64,000 nt of DNA from Mycobacterium sp. (GTDB lineage: Bacteria; Actinomycetota; Actinomycetes; Mycobacteriales; Mycobacteriaceae): positions 184 to 64,183 of the forward strand of contig WOYS01000082.1 of assembly GCA_011620645.1 (NCBI GenBank), in the 5' to 3' direction. The notes beneath the pieces are model-generated. The model did no database searches and had not been told where the DNA came from. It saw only the letters and a list, made by a program, of their open reading frames with translations. The translations under genes were made by a program, and so were the position numbers. This document shows, in pieces, positions 51,139 through 60,084 of the stretch. How positions within the stretch are numbered: position 1 is the first letter of the stretch; the number at the start of each line of letters is the position of its first letter.

Positions 51139-53073
51139 ATGGAAATGTTCACCCCGTCCCTCGACTGGGGCAGTGAGCTCGTCACCTCGCTGCTGTGGAT
51201 CGCGAAGGCGTGGGCGATGGCGGCCCTCGGCACGCTGGTGGTGTTGTTCCTCCTCCGCGAATACACCACCTGGGGCCGCCAGTTCTGGCGCGTCACCGGC
51301 GCCTACTTCACCGGCCCGGGCCGCCTGAAGGTCTGGCTGTGGCTTGGCGCGCTCCTGCTGTCGGTGATCTCCGGTGTGCGGCTCGATGTGCTGTTCAGCT
51401 ATCAGGGCAACGACATGATGACCGGCGCCCAGGTAGCCGTGCAGGGTCTCTCCGGTGGCGACGAGACCGTCGCGCAATCGGGCAGGGCCGGCTTCTGGGA
51501 CGCGCTGTGGATGTTCGCATTCCTGGCCACCATCCATGTCGCCCGGGTCATGCTCGACCTGTTCATGATGCAGCGGTTCATGCTGGCCTGGCGCACCTGG
51601 CTGACCGGCCGGCTGACCGAGGACTGGCTGGACGGAAAGGCGTACTACCGCAGCCGGTTCATCGACGACACCATCGACAACCCGGATCAGCGCATCCAGG
51701 CCGATATCGACATCTTCACCACGAACGTCGGCCCGCTGCCCAACACGCCGAACAACACCAGTGGCACCACCCTGCTGTTCGGTGCCATCTCCGCGATCGT
51801 GTCGGTGATTTCATTCACCCAGATTCTGTGGGACCTCTCGGGCGAACTGGAATTCTTGGGTTTCACGGTGCCGCGGGCGATGTTCGTGATCGCGTTCCTC
51901 TACGTGTTGTTCGCGACGATCATCGCGTTCTGGATCGGCCGCCCGATCATCCGGTTGAGCTTCGACAACGAGAAGTACAACGCCGTTTTCCGGTATGCCC
52001 TGGTCCGGCTTCGCGACGCGTCGGAGTCGGTGGCGTTCTACCGCGGTGAGGTCGCCGAGCGGGTTCAGCTGCGCGAACGGTTCGAGCCAATCGTGTCGAA
52101 CTACCAGCGCTTCATCAATCGTTCGGTCGGGTTCTACGGCTGGAACCTGACGATGAGCCAGATCATCAACCCGCTGCCGTGGGTCATCCAGGCACCGCGG
52201 CTGTTCAGGGGTAACATCCAGCTCGGCGACGTCTCCCAGACCGGATCGGCATTCGGCAGCATTCAGACGTCGCTGTCGTTCTTCCGTAACTCTTACGACG
52301 CGTTCGCCGGCTGGCGCGCCTCGATCATCCGTCTGCACGGTCTCGTGGTCGCCAACGAGGAAGGCCGCGCGCTCCCGGAACTGACGGTGGAACCCAGCCG
52401 GCACTGCATGGTCGAGATGAAGTCCATCGATGTGCGGACCCCGGCCGACGAGCGGCTGATTGATGATCTGAACCTGGAGCTGAATCCCGGCGACACCCTG
52501 ATCATCACCGGCCAGTCCGGCACCGGTAAGACCACTCTGCTGCGCAGCCTCGCCCAGCTATGGCCTTACACCACAGGCACTTTGCGCTGCCCGGATGGAA
52601 TCAACGAGACCATGTTCCTGTCCCAGATGCCCTACGTTCCGCTCGGGGACCTGCGTGCCGTGGTGTCCTACCCCAAGGGCCCCGATGTGCTGTCGGACGC
52701 GGAGCTGCGGGCTACGCTGGACAAGGTGTCCCTGCCCCAGTGCGCCCGGCGCCTCGCCGAGGTGGCGGACTGGGCCAAGGTGCTTTCGCCCGGCGAACAG
52801 CAACGCATCGCGTTCGCACGCGTGCTGCTGACCAAACCGAAGGTGGTGTTCTTCGACGAGGCCACCTCGGCTCTCGACGAGGGCCTGGAGTACAGCATGT
52901 ACAACCTGGTGCGCCGCGAGCTTCCGCAAACCATCCTGATCAGCGTGACCCACCGCAGCACCGTTGGCCAGCACCACGAGCAGCGTCTGCATCTGCTCGG
53001 TGGCGGCGAGTGGATACTCGGCGAGGTCGACGGTGACACCGGCAAGATGGTGCCCGAGTCGGAGGACAGCTAA
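51139..53073 (+). CDS. bacA: SbmA/BacA-like ABC transporter (Rv1819c-type)
   Basis: A 644-residue fused transporter with an N-terminal SbmA_BacA membrane domain (residues 1-400, about six helices, for example [20 protein letters not shown]) and a C-terminal ATPase: Walker [13 protein letters not shown], signature [12 protein letters not shown] and Walker [13 protein letters not shown]. In M. tuberculosis this importer takes up vitamin B12 and hydrophilic peptides such as bleomycin. ATG 51139 is used; ATG 51145 is possible. It is divergent from secA2, with the remains of a related gene just upstream. Confidence 0.93.
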   Translation: MEMFTPSLDWGSELVTSLLWIAKAWAMAALGTLVVLFLLREYTTWGRQFWRVTGAYFTGPGRLKVWLWLGALLLSVISGVRLDVLFSYQGNDMMTGAQVAVQGLSGGDETVAQSGRAGFWDALWMFAFLATIHVARVMLDLFMMQRFMLAWRTWLTGRLTEDWLDGKAYYRSRFIDDTIDNPDQRIQADIDIFTTNVGPLPNTPNNTSGTTLLFGAISAIVSVISFTQILWDLSGELEFLGFTVPRAMFVIAFLYVLFATIIAFWIGRPIIRLSFDNEKYNAVFRYALVRLRDASESVAFYRGEVAERVQLRERFEPIVSNYQRFINRSVGFYGWNLTMSQIINPLPWVIQAPRLFRGNIQLGDVSQTGSAFGSIQTSLSFFRNSYDAFAGWRASIIRLHGLVVANEEGRALPELTVEPSRHCMVEMKSIDVRTPADERLIDDLNLELNPGDTLIITGQSGTGKTTLLRSLAQLWPYTTGTLRCPDGINETMFLSQMPYVPLGDLRAVVSYPKGPDVLSDAELRATLDKVSLPQCARRLAEVADWAKVLSPGEQQRIAFARVLLTKPKVVFFDEATSALDEGLEYSMYNLVRRELPQTILISVTHRSTVGQHHEQRLHLLGGGEWILGEVDGDTGKMVPESEDS

Positions 53074-53121
53074 TGTAGATCGCATCGGCGAGTCGGACCA
53101 GTCCGCCACAAGCCGCACTGG

Positions 53122-53850
53122 CTAGAGCGTGTTCTCGTTTTGTCCGTCGCCCGGCCAGCATCCGCTAACCGGCGTGGTCAGCGCCTGCACAAGCAGGCGG
53201 ATCTGCCCGTCGAACATCACTCCGGGCGCCGACAGCGTGTCCGCGCCGTACTGACCGAACACCTCAAGACTGATGGCCCCTACCAGCGTCGCCCACGCCA
53301 GGAAGCACTTCAGCAGCACAGGGTCGCCGCCGCCGAACCCGAACTCCTCCCTGACCCTATCCATATCCGTCGATACCGGTTCGGGCGCAACACCTTTCGA
53401 GTCCGGAACGTCACCGGCCCGGATTCCGTCGGCGATCACCCCGAACAGAGTGGCGACCACCCGGGTACCGGGCCCGACCGTCAGCTCGGCGGGCGCCCGG
53501 TAGCCCGGCACCGGACTGCCGTAGAGCAACGCCCAGCGCGCCGGCTGGTCCACGGCCCAGCCGCGGGCCGTGTGTGCCATCACGATCAGGCGCTGCGCCC
53601 AGTCCCCAGACACCGAATCGGCGGCGGCATCCACCGTGTCGGCCAGTTCGGTATACGCGTCCACCAGGAGCAGTGTCAGCAGGTCGTCGCGGCTGGCGAC
53701 ATAGCGGTACACCGCAGAAGAGACCAGCCCGACATCACGGGCGATGGCCCGCAGCGACAGTCCCGCGGCCCCGTCGCTCACCAAGTGGCGCCGGCCCACC
53801 TCGATGATCTGCGCCTCGGTCCGGTCGCGCGCCTGCTGCCGTTTGCCCAC
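53122..53850 (-). CDS. TetR-family transcriptional regulator
   Basis: A 242-residue regulator. The N-terminal HTH is QARDRTEAQIIEVGRRHLVS then AAGLSLRAIARDVGLVSSAV and YRYVASRDDLLTLLL. The C-terminal domain has a WHG-like region (ARWALLYGSPVPGYRAPAEL). The start is GTG 53850. It is divergent from the Ddn-like gene at 53951 across 100 bases that contain a long inverted repeat, which suggests that it controls that gene and itself. The ligand is unknown. Confidence 0.9.
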   Translation of the reverse strand: MGKRQQARDRTEAQIIEVGRRHLVSDGAAGLSLRAIARDVGLVSSAVYRYVASRDDLLTLLLVDAYTELADTVDAAADSVSGDWAQRLIVMAHTARGWAVDQPARWALLYGSPVPGYRAPAELTVGPGTRVVATLFGVIADGIRAGDVPDSKGVAPEPVSTDMDRVREEFGFGGGDPVLLKCFLAWATLVGAISLEVFGQYGADTLSAPGVMFDGQIRLLVQALTTPVSGCWPGDGQNENTL

Positions 53851-53878
53851 CGGGCCAGTGTGCCAGAAACGAGATCAC

Positions 53879-53932
53879 TGCTCTTGAATTCCAGGGCCGA
53901 CCATGCCAAGCTATATTCAAGAGCACCGCTCT
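53879..53932. promoter_or_regulatory. Inverted repeats in the TetR/Ddn-like divergent promoter
   Basis: TGCTCTTGAAT at 53879-53889 and its exact complement at 53915-53925 flank 25 bases. A second, overlapping palindrome, AGAGC-ACC-GCTCT, spans 53920-53932. One of these is probably the TetR operator. The right part ends 18 bases before the Ddn-like start and its ribosome site. Confidence 0.6.
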
Positions 53933-53950
53933 CGCTTTGAAGGAGATGAC

Positions 53951-54391
53951 ATGACAACGCGTTATGACCCGCCGAATCGCGCGGCTCGGGCGTTCAACCG
54001 GGTCATCCGGCAGTTGGCGGAACTTGGTGTCAATATCGCCGGCAGTCGCGCGCTGCGGGTACGCGGCCGGAGCACCGGGCAGTGGCGGTCAGTGGTGGTG
54101 AACGTCCTCACCGTCGACGGCCGCGACTACGTGGTCTCGCCGCGCGGGAACACCCAGTGGGTGCGCAATGCCAGAGCCGCGGGCAGTGTGCAGACCGGAC
54201 CGCGGTGGCACCGGCACGAGGTAACGGTGCGCGAAGTTCCCGATGCCGCCAAGCCGGAGCTGCTCCGGCGTTACCTGGACCGGTGGTACTGGGAGTTCAA
54301 GGGTCACTCGGGCGGGCTGACGCCTTCCTCCACCGAGTTGGAGGTGAAGGAGATCGCCGCCTTGATCCCGGTGTTCGAGCTGGCTGGCTGA
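53951..54391 (+). CDS. Deazaflavin-dependent nitroreductase-family protein
   Basis: A 146-residue split-barrel protein distantly related to the F420-dependent Ddn family. RVRGRSTGQWRSVVVNVLTV corresponds to the RKSG-type F420 strand, followed by YVVSPRGNTQWVRNARAAGS and RHEVTVREVPD. ATG 53951 has GAAGGAG upstream. It is divergent from a TetR gene that probably represses it. The last 88 bases overlap, in the opposite sense, the tail of the secreted protease gene. Confidence 0.8.
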   Translation: MTTRYDPPNRAARAFNRVIRQLAELGVNIAGSRALRVRGRSTGQWRSVVVNVLTVDGRDYVVSPRGNTQWVRNARAAGSVQTGPRWHRHEVTVREVPDAAKPELLRRYLDRWYWEFKGHSGGLTPSSTELEVKEIAALIPVFELAG

Positions 54392-55050
54392 GTCGCGACG
54401 GCTTCGCGGATCCGCTGACCGGTGGACTGCCAGGACACCGCGGTCGGCGCCCCGCCCCAGGTGCTGTTGAACAGGCCGACGATGACCGCACGGCCGTCTT
54501 GCGTGAGTGTGTAGACTGGGCCGCCGGAGTCACCCTTCTGGCTGACCACGCCGCTACCCATGGTGAACCAGCCGTTGTTGACCGCGGCAACGGTGCCGCA
54601 GCTCTCCCCGGTGATCACCCCGAAATGGCAGACCTGCTGACCGGGCTGCTGCACGCCGAGCGCCTGATCGATCACCAGCGCCCGCCCGCCCGGTAGCACC
54701 GGGTTGATCTGGACGCCGTCGGCGAGCGTGATGGCACCCCAGTCGGCGATCTGATGATCGCCGGTGACGGTCGCGCCGTCGGGGGTGTTGTCGTCGAACA
54801 GCGCCATCGCGCCGATCACGTTGCCGGCCTTGTCGGTGACCGGGCCGTCGCCGCGGCAATGCCCGGCGGTGAACGCGGCGCGAGCGTCCGGGTCGACGAA
54901 TCCGAGGGTGCACAGCCTGCTGCCCTGGCGGATCTCCATACCCGGATAGACCGTGACCGCAGGGCTCGCCGATGCCATCGGTGCGATTGCGACGCCGATG
55001 ACGGCAACAGGTACCGCCGCCATCATCGCCAGGAACAGGCGTGCATGCAT
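54304..55050 (-). CDS. Secreted trypsin-like serine protease (Rv1815-type)
   Basis: A 248-residue exported protein. The signal peptide is RLFLAMMAAVPVAVIGVAIA up to ASASPA. The S1 triad is visible: His in FTAGHCRG, Asp in IADWGAITL and Ser in QKGDSGGPVYTL; four Cys can form two disulfides. Relatives such as M. tuberculosis Rv1815 are secreted. A GGAGGA site lies upstream of ATG 55050. The last ~29 residues overlap the opposite Ddn-like gene, making this longer than Rv1815 as I remember it; the extension looks non-conserved and probably reflects a lost stop. Confidence 0.88.
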   Translation of the reverse strand: MHARLFLAMMAAVPVAVIGVAIAPMASASPAVTVYPGMEIRQGSRLCTLGFVDPDARAAFTAGHCRGDGPVTDKAGNVIGAMALFDDNTPDGATVTGDHQIADWGAITLADGVQINPVLPGGRALVIDQALGVQQPGQQVCHFGVITGESCGTVAAVNNGWFTMGSGVVSQKGDSGGPVYTLTQDGRAVIVGLFNSTWGGAPTAVSWQSTGQRIREAVATQPASSNTGIKAAISFTSNSVEEGVSPPE

Positions 55051-55173
55051 CGAGTCCTCCGATCCTCCACCCCACACAGGAATCGACGCTACCGGGGTGC
55101 TGTCAAGTACATCGGGTAACGGGGAGATCTCGTTACACCACAGGTCTCATAACGACTCGTGTGTCACAATAGT

Positions 55174-55211
55174 CACAACCGCCCCACCCCTTTTGGGGTT
55201 GGGACGGTTGT
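55174..55211. other. 16-bp imperfect hairpin between the protease gene and the LysM remnant
   Basis: CAACCGCCCCACCCC pairs with GGGGTTGGGACGGTTG (two mismatches) around a TTTT loop. No T-tract follows on either strand, so termination is uncertain; it may be a transcript-end structure of the remnant gene or a dispersed element. Confidence 0.5.
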
Positions 55212-55237
55212 CTGCCGCTAAAAAACTTGGGCGTGCC

Positions 55238-55393
55238 CTACGGAATTGTGAGCACTTGGCCGGGGTGGACCGGGTCGGGGTTGGCGACCCCACTGACATC
55301 GGCGATGCGCTGATACTGGTTGCCGTCCGCGGAGGAGCCGAAAGCCGAACACTCTGCGAACATCCGGTGCAATGCGTTGCCGTTGAGAGTCAA
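55238..55393 (-). pseudogene. Truncated LysM-domain fragment
   Basis: The last ~40 codons read AFGSSADGNQYQRIADVSGV then ANPDPVHPGQVLTIP and stop, a clear C-terminal half of a LysM peptidoglycan-binding domain. Upstream the frame meets a TGA almost at once, so only TTG 55393 or an internal ATG could start it, and the first LysM strand is missing. It seems to be the 3' remnant of a larger gene. Confidence 0.6.
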
Positions 55394-55427
55394 AGCCGAT
55401 CAGGAGTCGAAGCCGATCAGGAGTCGA
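55394..55427. repeat. 17-bp tandem duplication at the end of the FAD oxidoreductase gene
   Basis: AGCCGATCAGGAGTCGA occurs twice in a row. The second copy includes the oxidoreductase stop codon at 55417, and a partial third copy begins inside the gene. Confidence 0.8.
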
Positions 55428-56823
55428 AGCCGAGACCCAACTTGTCCAGGGTCCGCAGCAACACGTTGCGCCTACCTGCCGAATGGTCGGCGCGCTCCAG
55501 CGACCACCGGGTGGCCTGAATACCGGCGGTGGCAATCGGTTCCGGTGGGAAAGGCAGCGGACGTTTGCGGACCATCCCCAATTCGGTCCGCGGCGTCGGG
55601 GTCCCGTCGAGCAGGTCCAGGCAGACGTCGGCGGCGAACCGGGTGGCGCCCACCCCGAGCCCGGTGAAGCCGTTCACGTAGGCCACCCGCCCGTCCCGCG
55701 CGGTCCCCCAGTGCGCGCAGAACCGGGTGTTGGTATCGATGGCGCCGGCCCAGCGGTGGCTGAACCCGACGTCGTGGAGCTGCGGGAAGGTGATGAAGAA
55801 ATGCTCGGCCAGTCGGCGGTAGGTCTGCTGGCGATCCTCGTAATCCGCGTCTACCCGGCGCCCGGAGAAGTAGACGGCGTCATACCCACCCCACACGATG
55901 CGGTTGTCGGCGGTCAACCGGTAGTAATGGAACTGGTTCGCACAGTCACCAACTCCCTGCCGACTCCGCCAACCGATCCGGTCGAGCTGCTGCGCTGTCA
56001 ATGGCTCGGTGGCCAGCACGTAGTCGTACACCGGCACTGTGTACCAACGATTTCGGCGGATCAGGCTGGGATAGACGTTGGTGGCCAGCACCGCACGCTT
56101 GGCCGTGATCACCGCCGTCTCGGCACCGACACGCAAACCAGCGCCCGCCGACTCGACAGATACCGCCCTGGTGTGTTCGTGGATGTGCACACCGGCCTCC
56201 CGGCAGGAACGCGCCAAACCGACCGCCAGTTTCGCCGGATGCACGATCGCGCAGGTGTCCTTGGCGAACAGTCCGGCCCGATAGGTCGGTGATGCGACTT
56301 CCTCGCGCACCTGCGTCTGATCCAGGAAGATGCCTTCCCCCGCCGCAGCGGACTCGACCAGCCAGCCGATCTGATGCGCCTCGGTGGCCACCGACAACAT
56401 GCCGGTGCGCTGCCACTCCACGTCGAGGCCGAGCCGGTCGATATCGGCCGCCATTCCATCCAGGTTCTGCAGGCCCATCGACTCCAGAGTCTCGAATTCT
56501 TCTGCCCAGCGCGACTTTCCGTTCCCGCTGCCATGGGTCAGGCTGGCGTCCACGAATCCGCCGTTGCGCCCCGATGCCGCCCAGCCGATCCGGTTCGCCT
56601 CGATGAGCACGATCTTCTGATCCGGATTGCGTTCGGCGGCATGCAGCGCCGCCCACAGCCCGGCGTAGCCACCGCCGACCACCACCAGGTCACAGCTCGC
56701 CGTTCCGGTCAACTGCGCGTAGTCCGGCCGCGGGATGTCCAGCCACATCGGGGCGAACGTGCTTGTGGCAAGCGAACGTTCAACCAGTGCGGGGTCCACG
56801 TAGCTGTCGAAAACGGTCTTCAC
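55417..56823 (-). CDS. FAD-dependent oxidoreductase, DAO family
   Basis: A 468-residue flavoprotein of the D-amino-acid-oxidase/PuuB group. The FAD loop CDLVVVGGGYAGLWAALHAA is near residue 45, followed by IVLIEANRIGWAASGRNGGF, the RNGGF motif typical of PuuB-like (gamma-glutamylputrescine) and sarcosine oxidases. The C-terminal FAD contact is YVNGFTGLGVGATRFAADV. It probably oxidises an amine or amino acid and yields peroxide. GTG 56823 starts the frame. It stands alone, between the LysM and MFS fragments, so no pathway can be named. Confidence 0.87.
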   Translation of the reverse strand: MKTVFDSYVDPALVERSLATSTFAPMWLDIPRPDYAQLTGTASCDLVVVGGGYAGLWAALHAAERNPDQKIVLIEANRIGWAASGRNGGFVDASLTHGSGNGKSRWAEEFETLESMGLQNLDGMAADIDRLGLDVEWQRTGMLSVATEAHQIGWLVESAAAGEGIFLDQTQVREEVASPTYRAGLFAKDTCAIVHPAKLAVGLARSCREAGVHIHEHTRAVSVESAGAGLRVGAETAVITAKRAVLATNVYPSLIRRNRWYTVPVYDYVLATEPLTAQQLDRIGWRSRQGVGDCANQFHYYRLTADNRIVWGGYDAVYFSGRRVDADYEDRQQTYRRLAEHFFITFPQLHDVGFSHRWAGAIDTNTRFCAHWGTARDGRVAYVNGFTGLGVGATRFAADVCLDLLDGTPTPRTELGMVRKRPLPFPPEPIATAGIQATRWSLERADHSAGRRNVLLRTLDKLGLGFDS

Positions 56824-56933
56824 AGAACGAGACTACGGGGGTTCGCCTTCACGGTGCGGACGTCGCGGGCGATGGCCGGGATCAGGTTGATCATCGTCGG
56901 CGTCCTCACGATCGAGATGGGTGGCCTGTCCCA

Positions 56934-57101
56934 CTAGCCGCCCTGGGCCCTACTGAGCACACCGGGGACGGTGGCCAGCAGCGCGACCACCAGCCCCGCC
57001 ATCGGCACCAACAACAGCCCGGCCCGCAGCCCCGCGGCGTCCGCGGTCAGCCCCACCACCGGCGGGGAGGCCACTAACCCGCCGACAGTACTTGCCCGCA
57101 T
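56934..57101 (-). pseudogene. C-terminal fragment of an MFS transporter, in a 338-bp gene-poor stretch
   Basis: The region 56824-57161 has no intact gene. On the minus strand the frame GGLVASPPVVGLTADAAGLR then AGLLLVPMAGLVVALLATVP and a stop resembles the last two helices of a major facilitator transporter, which usually end GPPxxGxxAexxxLR. Everything N-terminal is gone. The stop lies at 56934-56936. Confidence 0.5.
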
Positions 57102-57161
57102 CCGTTGCACCCGCCCCGGCGACTTCAGCGGCACCCGCGCGAATCCGGCAAGATTGCGGCC

Positions 57162-59282
57162 ATGACCGACCTTGCCGACCTCGCGCATCTGTACGGGGTG
57201 GCGACCGAGTTCATCGACTGGCGCGGACGCAACGTGCCGGTTCCCGATCAGACCCTGGTCGGGGTGCTGGCCGCCCTCGGGGTGCCGGCCGGCAGCGAGA
57301 GCGAGCGCGACGATGCCCGTCGGGCTCATGATCGGGAGTACTGGGGACTCACGCTGCCACCGACCGTGGTGGGCCGTTCCGGTGACAGCTCGTCGTTCTG
57401 GGTGCACGTCACCCACGGCGATCCCGTCGGGCTGTGGATCCGATTGGAGGACGGCTCGGTTCGCGCCGGGTTGCGGCAGCTCGAAAACAACCGTCCGCCA
57501 TATGATCTGGACTCACGCCTGGTCGGCGAGGCCACCTTCGAACTGCCCGCGGACCTGCCGCCGGGTTATCACCGACTGCACGCCCAGACCGGATCCGTCG
57601 ATACCAGCACGTTGCTCGTCGTCGCCCCCGCCGCGCTGGCCGCCCCGGCGGTCCGGCAATGGGGACTGGCCGCCCAGCTGTACAGCGTGACATCCGAGAA
57701 TTCTTGGGGCACTGGAGATCTGACGGATCTCACCGATCTTGCCGTGTGGTCGGCGTCCCAGCACGGCGCGGGTTTCATCCTCGTCAATCCGCTGCACGCC
57801 GCCGCGCCGGTGGCCCCCATGGAGCCCTCTCCGTATCTGCCCACCTCCCGCCGTTTCGTCAATCCGCTCTACCTGCGGGTGGAGGCGATTCCCGAGTACG
57901 CCCAACTGCGCAAGCGTGGGCCGCTGCGCAAGGCCCGCGCCGAACTAGCCGCCCGCGCGTTCCGCCGCGACGGTATCGACCGCGACGGAGCGTGGAAGGT
58001 GAAGCGGGCGGCCCTCAAACGGCTCTACCGGGTGCCACGCTCGGCCGGCCGCGAGCTGGCCTACACCGCGTTCCGGGCACGCGAGGGGCGCAGCCTCGAC
58101 GATTTCGCCACCTGGTGCGCGCTGGCCGAGGTTCATGGCGCCGACTGGCACCGGTGGCCGCAACCGCTCACCCATCCTGGTAATCCGGCGGTCGCGGAGT
58201 TCGCCGCCGGGCACGCCGAGTCCGTGGACTTCCACCGCTGGCTCCAGTGGCTGCTCGATGACCAGCTGACGGCCGCTCAGGCCACCGCGGTGCAGGTCGG
58301 GATGTCGCTGGGCATCATGCACGACTTGGCCGTCGGGGTGGACCCCAACGGCGCCGACGCCTGGGCGCTGCAGGATGTTCTAGCGCTCGGCGTCAGCGCC
58401 GGCGCCCCGCCCGACGAGTACAACCAGCTCGGCCAGAACTGGTCACAACCCCCGTGGCGGCCCGATCAGCTCGCCCGCTCCGGTTACGCACCCTTCCGCG
58501 CACTGGTCAACGCGGTGCTGCGGCACTCCGGTGGCGTCCGCATCGACCACATCATCGGATTGTTCCGGTTGTGGTGGATTCCCGAGGGCGCCCCGCCCAC
58601 CGAGGGCGCCTATGTGCGCTATGACCATGACGCACTGATCGGCATCGTGGCGTTGGAGGCCATGCGGGCCGGGGCCGTCGTGGTCGGCGAGGATCTGGGC
58701 ACCGTCGAACCGTGGGTGCGGGACTACCTGAGTGCGCGTGGGCTGTTCGGCACCTCGATCCTGTGGTTCGAGCGTGACCGTGAGTGGGGGCAGGAAGACA
58801 AGCCGCTGCCCGCCGACCGGTGGCGGGAGGCCTGCCTGTCCTCGGTGACCACCCACGATCTGCCACCGACGGCGGGCTACCTCGCCGGCGAGCACATCCG
58901 GCTCCGTGAAGCGCTCGGGTTGCTGACCCGCCCGGCCGAAGAGGAACTCGCCCACGACCGTGCCGAGCAGGCCGCCTGGCTGGCCGAGTTGCGCCGCCTC
59001 GGGCTCACCGGCCCGGACCCGGATATCGAAGAGATCATCGCGGGCCTATACGCCTACCTGGGCCGGACACGGTCGAAACTGCTGGCGCTGGCACTGCCCG
59101 ACGCCGTCGGCGATGTCCGCGCCCAGAATCAGCCGGGCACCACCGACGAGTACCCGAATTGGCGGGTGCCGCTGACAGGGCCCGACGGCCGACGGCTACG
59201 GCTGGAGGATGTTTTCCGCGACCCGCGCGCTTGCGCGCTGGCTGACGTAATGAATTCGCAGGTACGGACGATGGAAACCTGA
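57162..59282 (+). CDS. malQ: 4-alpha-glucanotransferase (amylomaltase)
   Basis: A 706-residue cytoplasmic GH77 enzyme that transfers glucan segments between maltodextrins. The nucleophile Asp is in GVRIDHIIGLFRLWWIPEG, the acid/base Glu in VVVGEDLGTVEPWVRD and the third Asp in VTTHDLPPTAG. GWAAQLYS-like residues (WGLAAQLYSVTSENSWGTGD) open the catalytic barrel at about 185. The N-terminal ~150 residues form the extra domain seen in actinobacterial MalQ. ATG 57162 is in the expected place for the family start, TDLADLAHLYGVATEF. Confidence 0.95.
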   Translation: MTDLADLAHLYGVATEFIDWRGRNVPVPDQTLVGVLAALGVPAGSESERDDARRAHDREYWGLTLPPTVVGRSGDSSSFWVHVTHGDPVGLWIRLEDGSVRAGLRQLENNRPPYDLDSRLVGEATFELPADLPPGYHRLHAQTGSVDTSTLLVVAPAALAAPAVRQWGLAAQLYSVTSENSWGTGDLTDLTDLAVWSASQHGAGFILVNPLHAAAPVAPMEPSPYLPTSRRFVNPLYLRVEAIPEYAQLRKRGPLRKARAELAARAFRRDGIDRDGAWKVKRAALKRLYRVPRSAGRELAYTAFRAREGRSLDDFATWCALAEVHGADWHRWPQPLTHPGNPAVAEFAAGHAESVDFHRWLQWLLDDQLTAAQATAVQVGMSLGIMHDLAVGVDPNGADAWALQDVLALGVSAGAPPDEYNQLGQNWSQPPWRPDQLARSGYAPFRALVNAVLRHSGGVRIDHIIGLFRLWWIPEGAPPTEGAYVRYDHDALIGIVALEAMRAGAVVVGEDLGTVEPWVRDYLSARGLFGTSILWFERDREWGQEDKPLPADRWREACLSSVTTHDLPPTAGYLAGEHIRLREALGLLTRPAEEELAHDRAEQAAWLAELRRLGLTGPDPDIEEIIAGLYAYLGRTRSKLLALALPDAVGDVRAQNQPGTTDEYPNWRVPLTGPDGRRLRLEDVFRDPRACALADVMNSQVRTMET

Positions 59283-59346
59283 CTGGAGTTTCTACAGGTG
59301 CGGTTCTGCGATATGTTCGCACCGCACCGCGACACCCGGAGGGCAC

Positions 59347-59787
59347 GTGAAGAAGAAGCTCATTGCGTTGGGGCTCGGCAGCAGCGCCGTGGCGCTGGCA
59401 ACTCTGATCACTACCGGGACGGCAAGTTCGGAACCGGCCGCCGAGAACCCCTACAGCGTCATCGGCGAACCCTACGGTCGCGCCGTGCAGATCCTCGCCG
59501 GCGCCGGTATCAAGGCCAGCTTCGGTGGCGCAGTGGGCAGCGATCTGCAGCAGAGCCTGTGCGTCGTCGAGAAGCAGAAGATGAGCAGCAACGGGCGGAT
59601 GCAGCTGATGCTCAACTGCACCCAGGCGGCCTTCGACGAGGCCGGCCTCAGCAACTCGACGGGCTCGGGTCCGGGCGGACGCACCATCGGCGCCAATGGC
59701 ATCACCACGGTCACGCCCACCCCGATGCCGCCGCCGGGTGCAGGGGTTCCGACCTCGCCCGCACCCGTGCCTCCGCCGGTGGGTTGA
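59347..59787 (+). CDS. Small secreted mycobacterial protein of unknown function
   Basis: A 146-residue exported protein. Signal peptide: KKKLIALGLGSSAVALATLI up to ASSEPA. The mature part has NPYSVIGEPYGRAVQILAGA and two Cys (LCVVEKQK and LNCTQAAF), likely a disulfide, and ends in a Pro/Thr-rich tail. The YxVxGxxxxxAxxIL pattern resembles small PASTA-like or mycobacterial secreted proteins, but no named family is certain. GTG 59347 follows GGAGGG at good spacing. It is downstream of malQ, 64 bases away. Confidence 0.8.
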   Translation: MKKKLIALGLGSSAVALATLITTGTASSEPAAENPYSVIGEPYGRAVQILAGAGIKASFGGAVGSDLQQSLCVVEKQKMSSNGRMQLMLNCTQAAFDEAGLSNSTGSGPGGRTIGANGITTVTPTPMPPPGAGVPTSPAPVPPPVG

Positions 59788-59809
59788 GTCGGCCGTCTAG
59801 CATTCGCCC

Positions 59810-60035
59810 ATGCCATTTGGGCAGCTGGGGCTAACGTTGCCGGTTATTCCCTTGTCCGATGCCTGGGTTCCGGCGGTATGGGCGAGGTCTACCTCGCCCA
59901 GCATCGCCGCCTTCCCCTCAGGGCGCGCTGAAGATTCTGCGCGCCGGGGTGTCTGCGGATGACGAGTACCGGCAGCGTTTCGAGCGCGAGGCCGATATCG
60001 CCGCCACCCTGGTGGCATCCGCATATCGTCGGAAG
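59810..60035 (+). pseudogene. Decayed N-lobe of a Ser/Thr protein kinase (PknF-like)
   Basis: Pieces of a kinase N-lobe appear in order but in different frames: MPF at 59810, then [20 protein letters not shown] and [11 protein letters not shown] (glycine-rich loop), then [20 protein letters not shown] and [10 protein letters not shown] (the ALK lysine), then WHPHIVGS. At least three frameshifts separate them, and nothing of the C-lobe remains. This is the fossil of a receptor-type mycobacterial kinase. Confidence 0.85.
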
Positions 60036-60084
60036 TGCCGCGACCAGATCCGGCAGAGTAACGGCCTACCCTGATCAATCGCCG

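Noticed and set aside
56839..56936. Short plus-strand hydrophobic frame (TVRTSRAMAGIRLIIVGVL)
   Set aside because: It has no start or ribosome site and no family match; too little to call a gene remnant.
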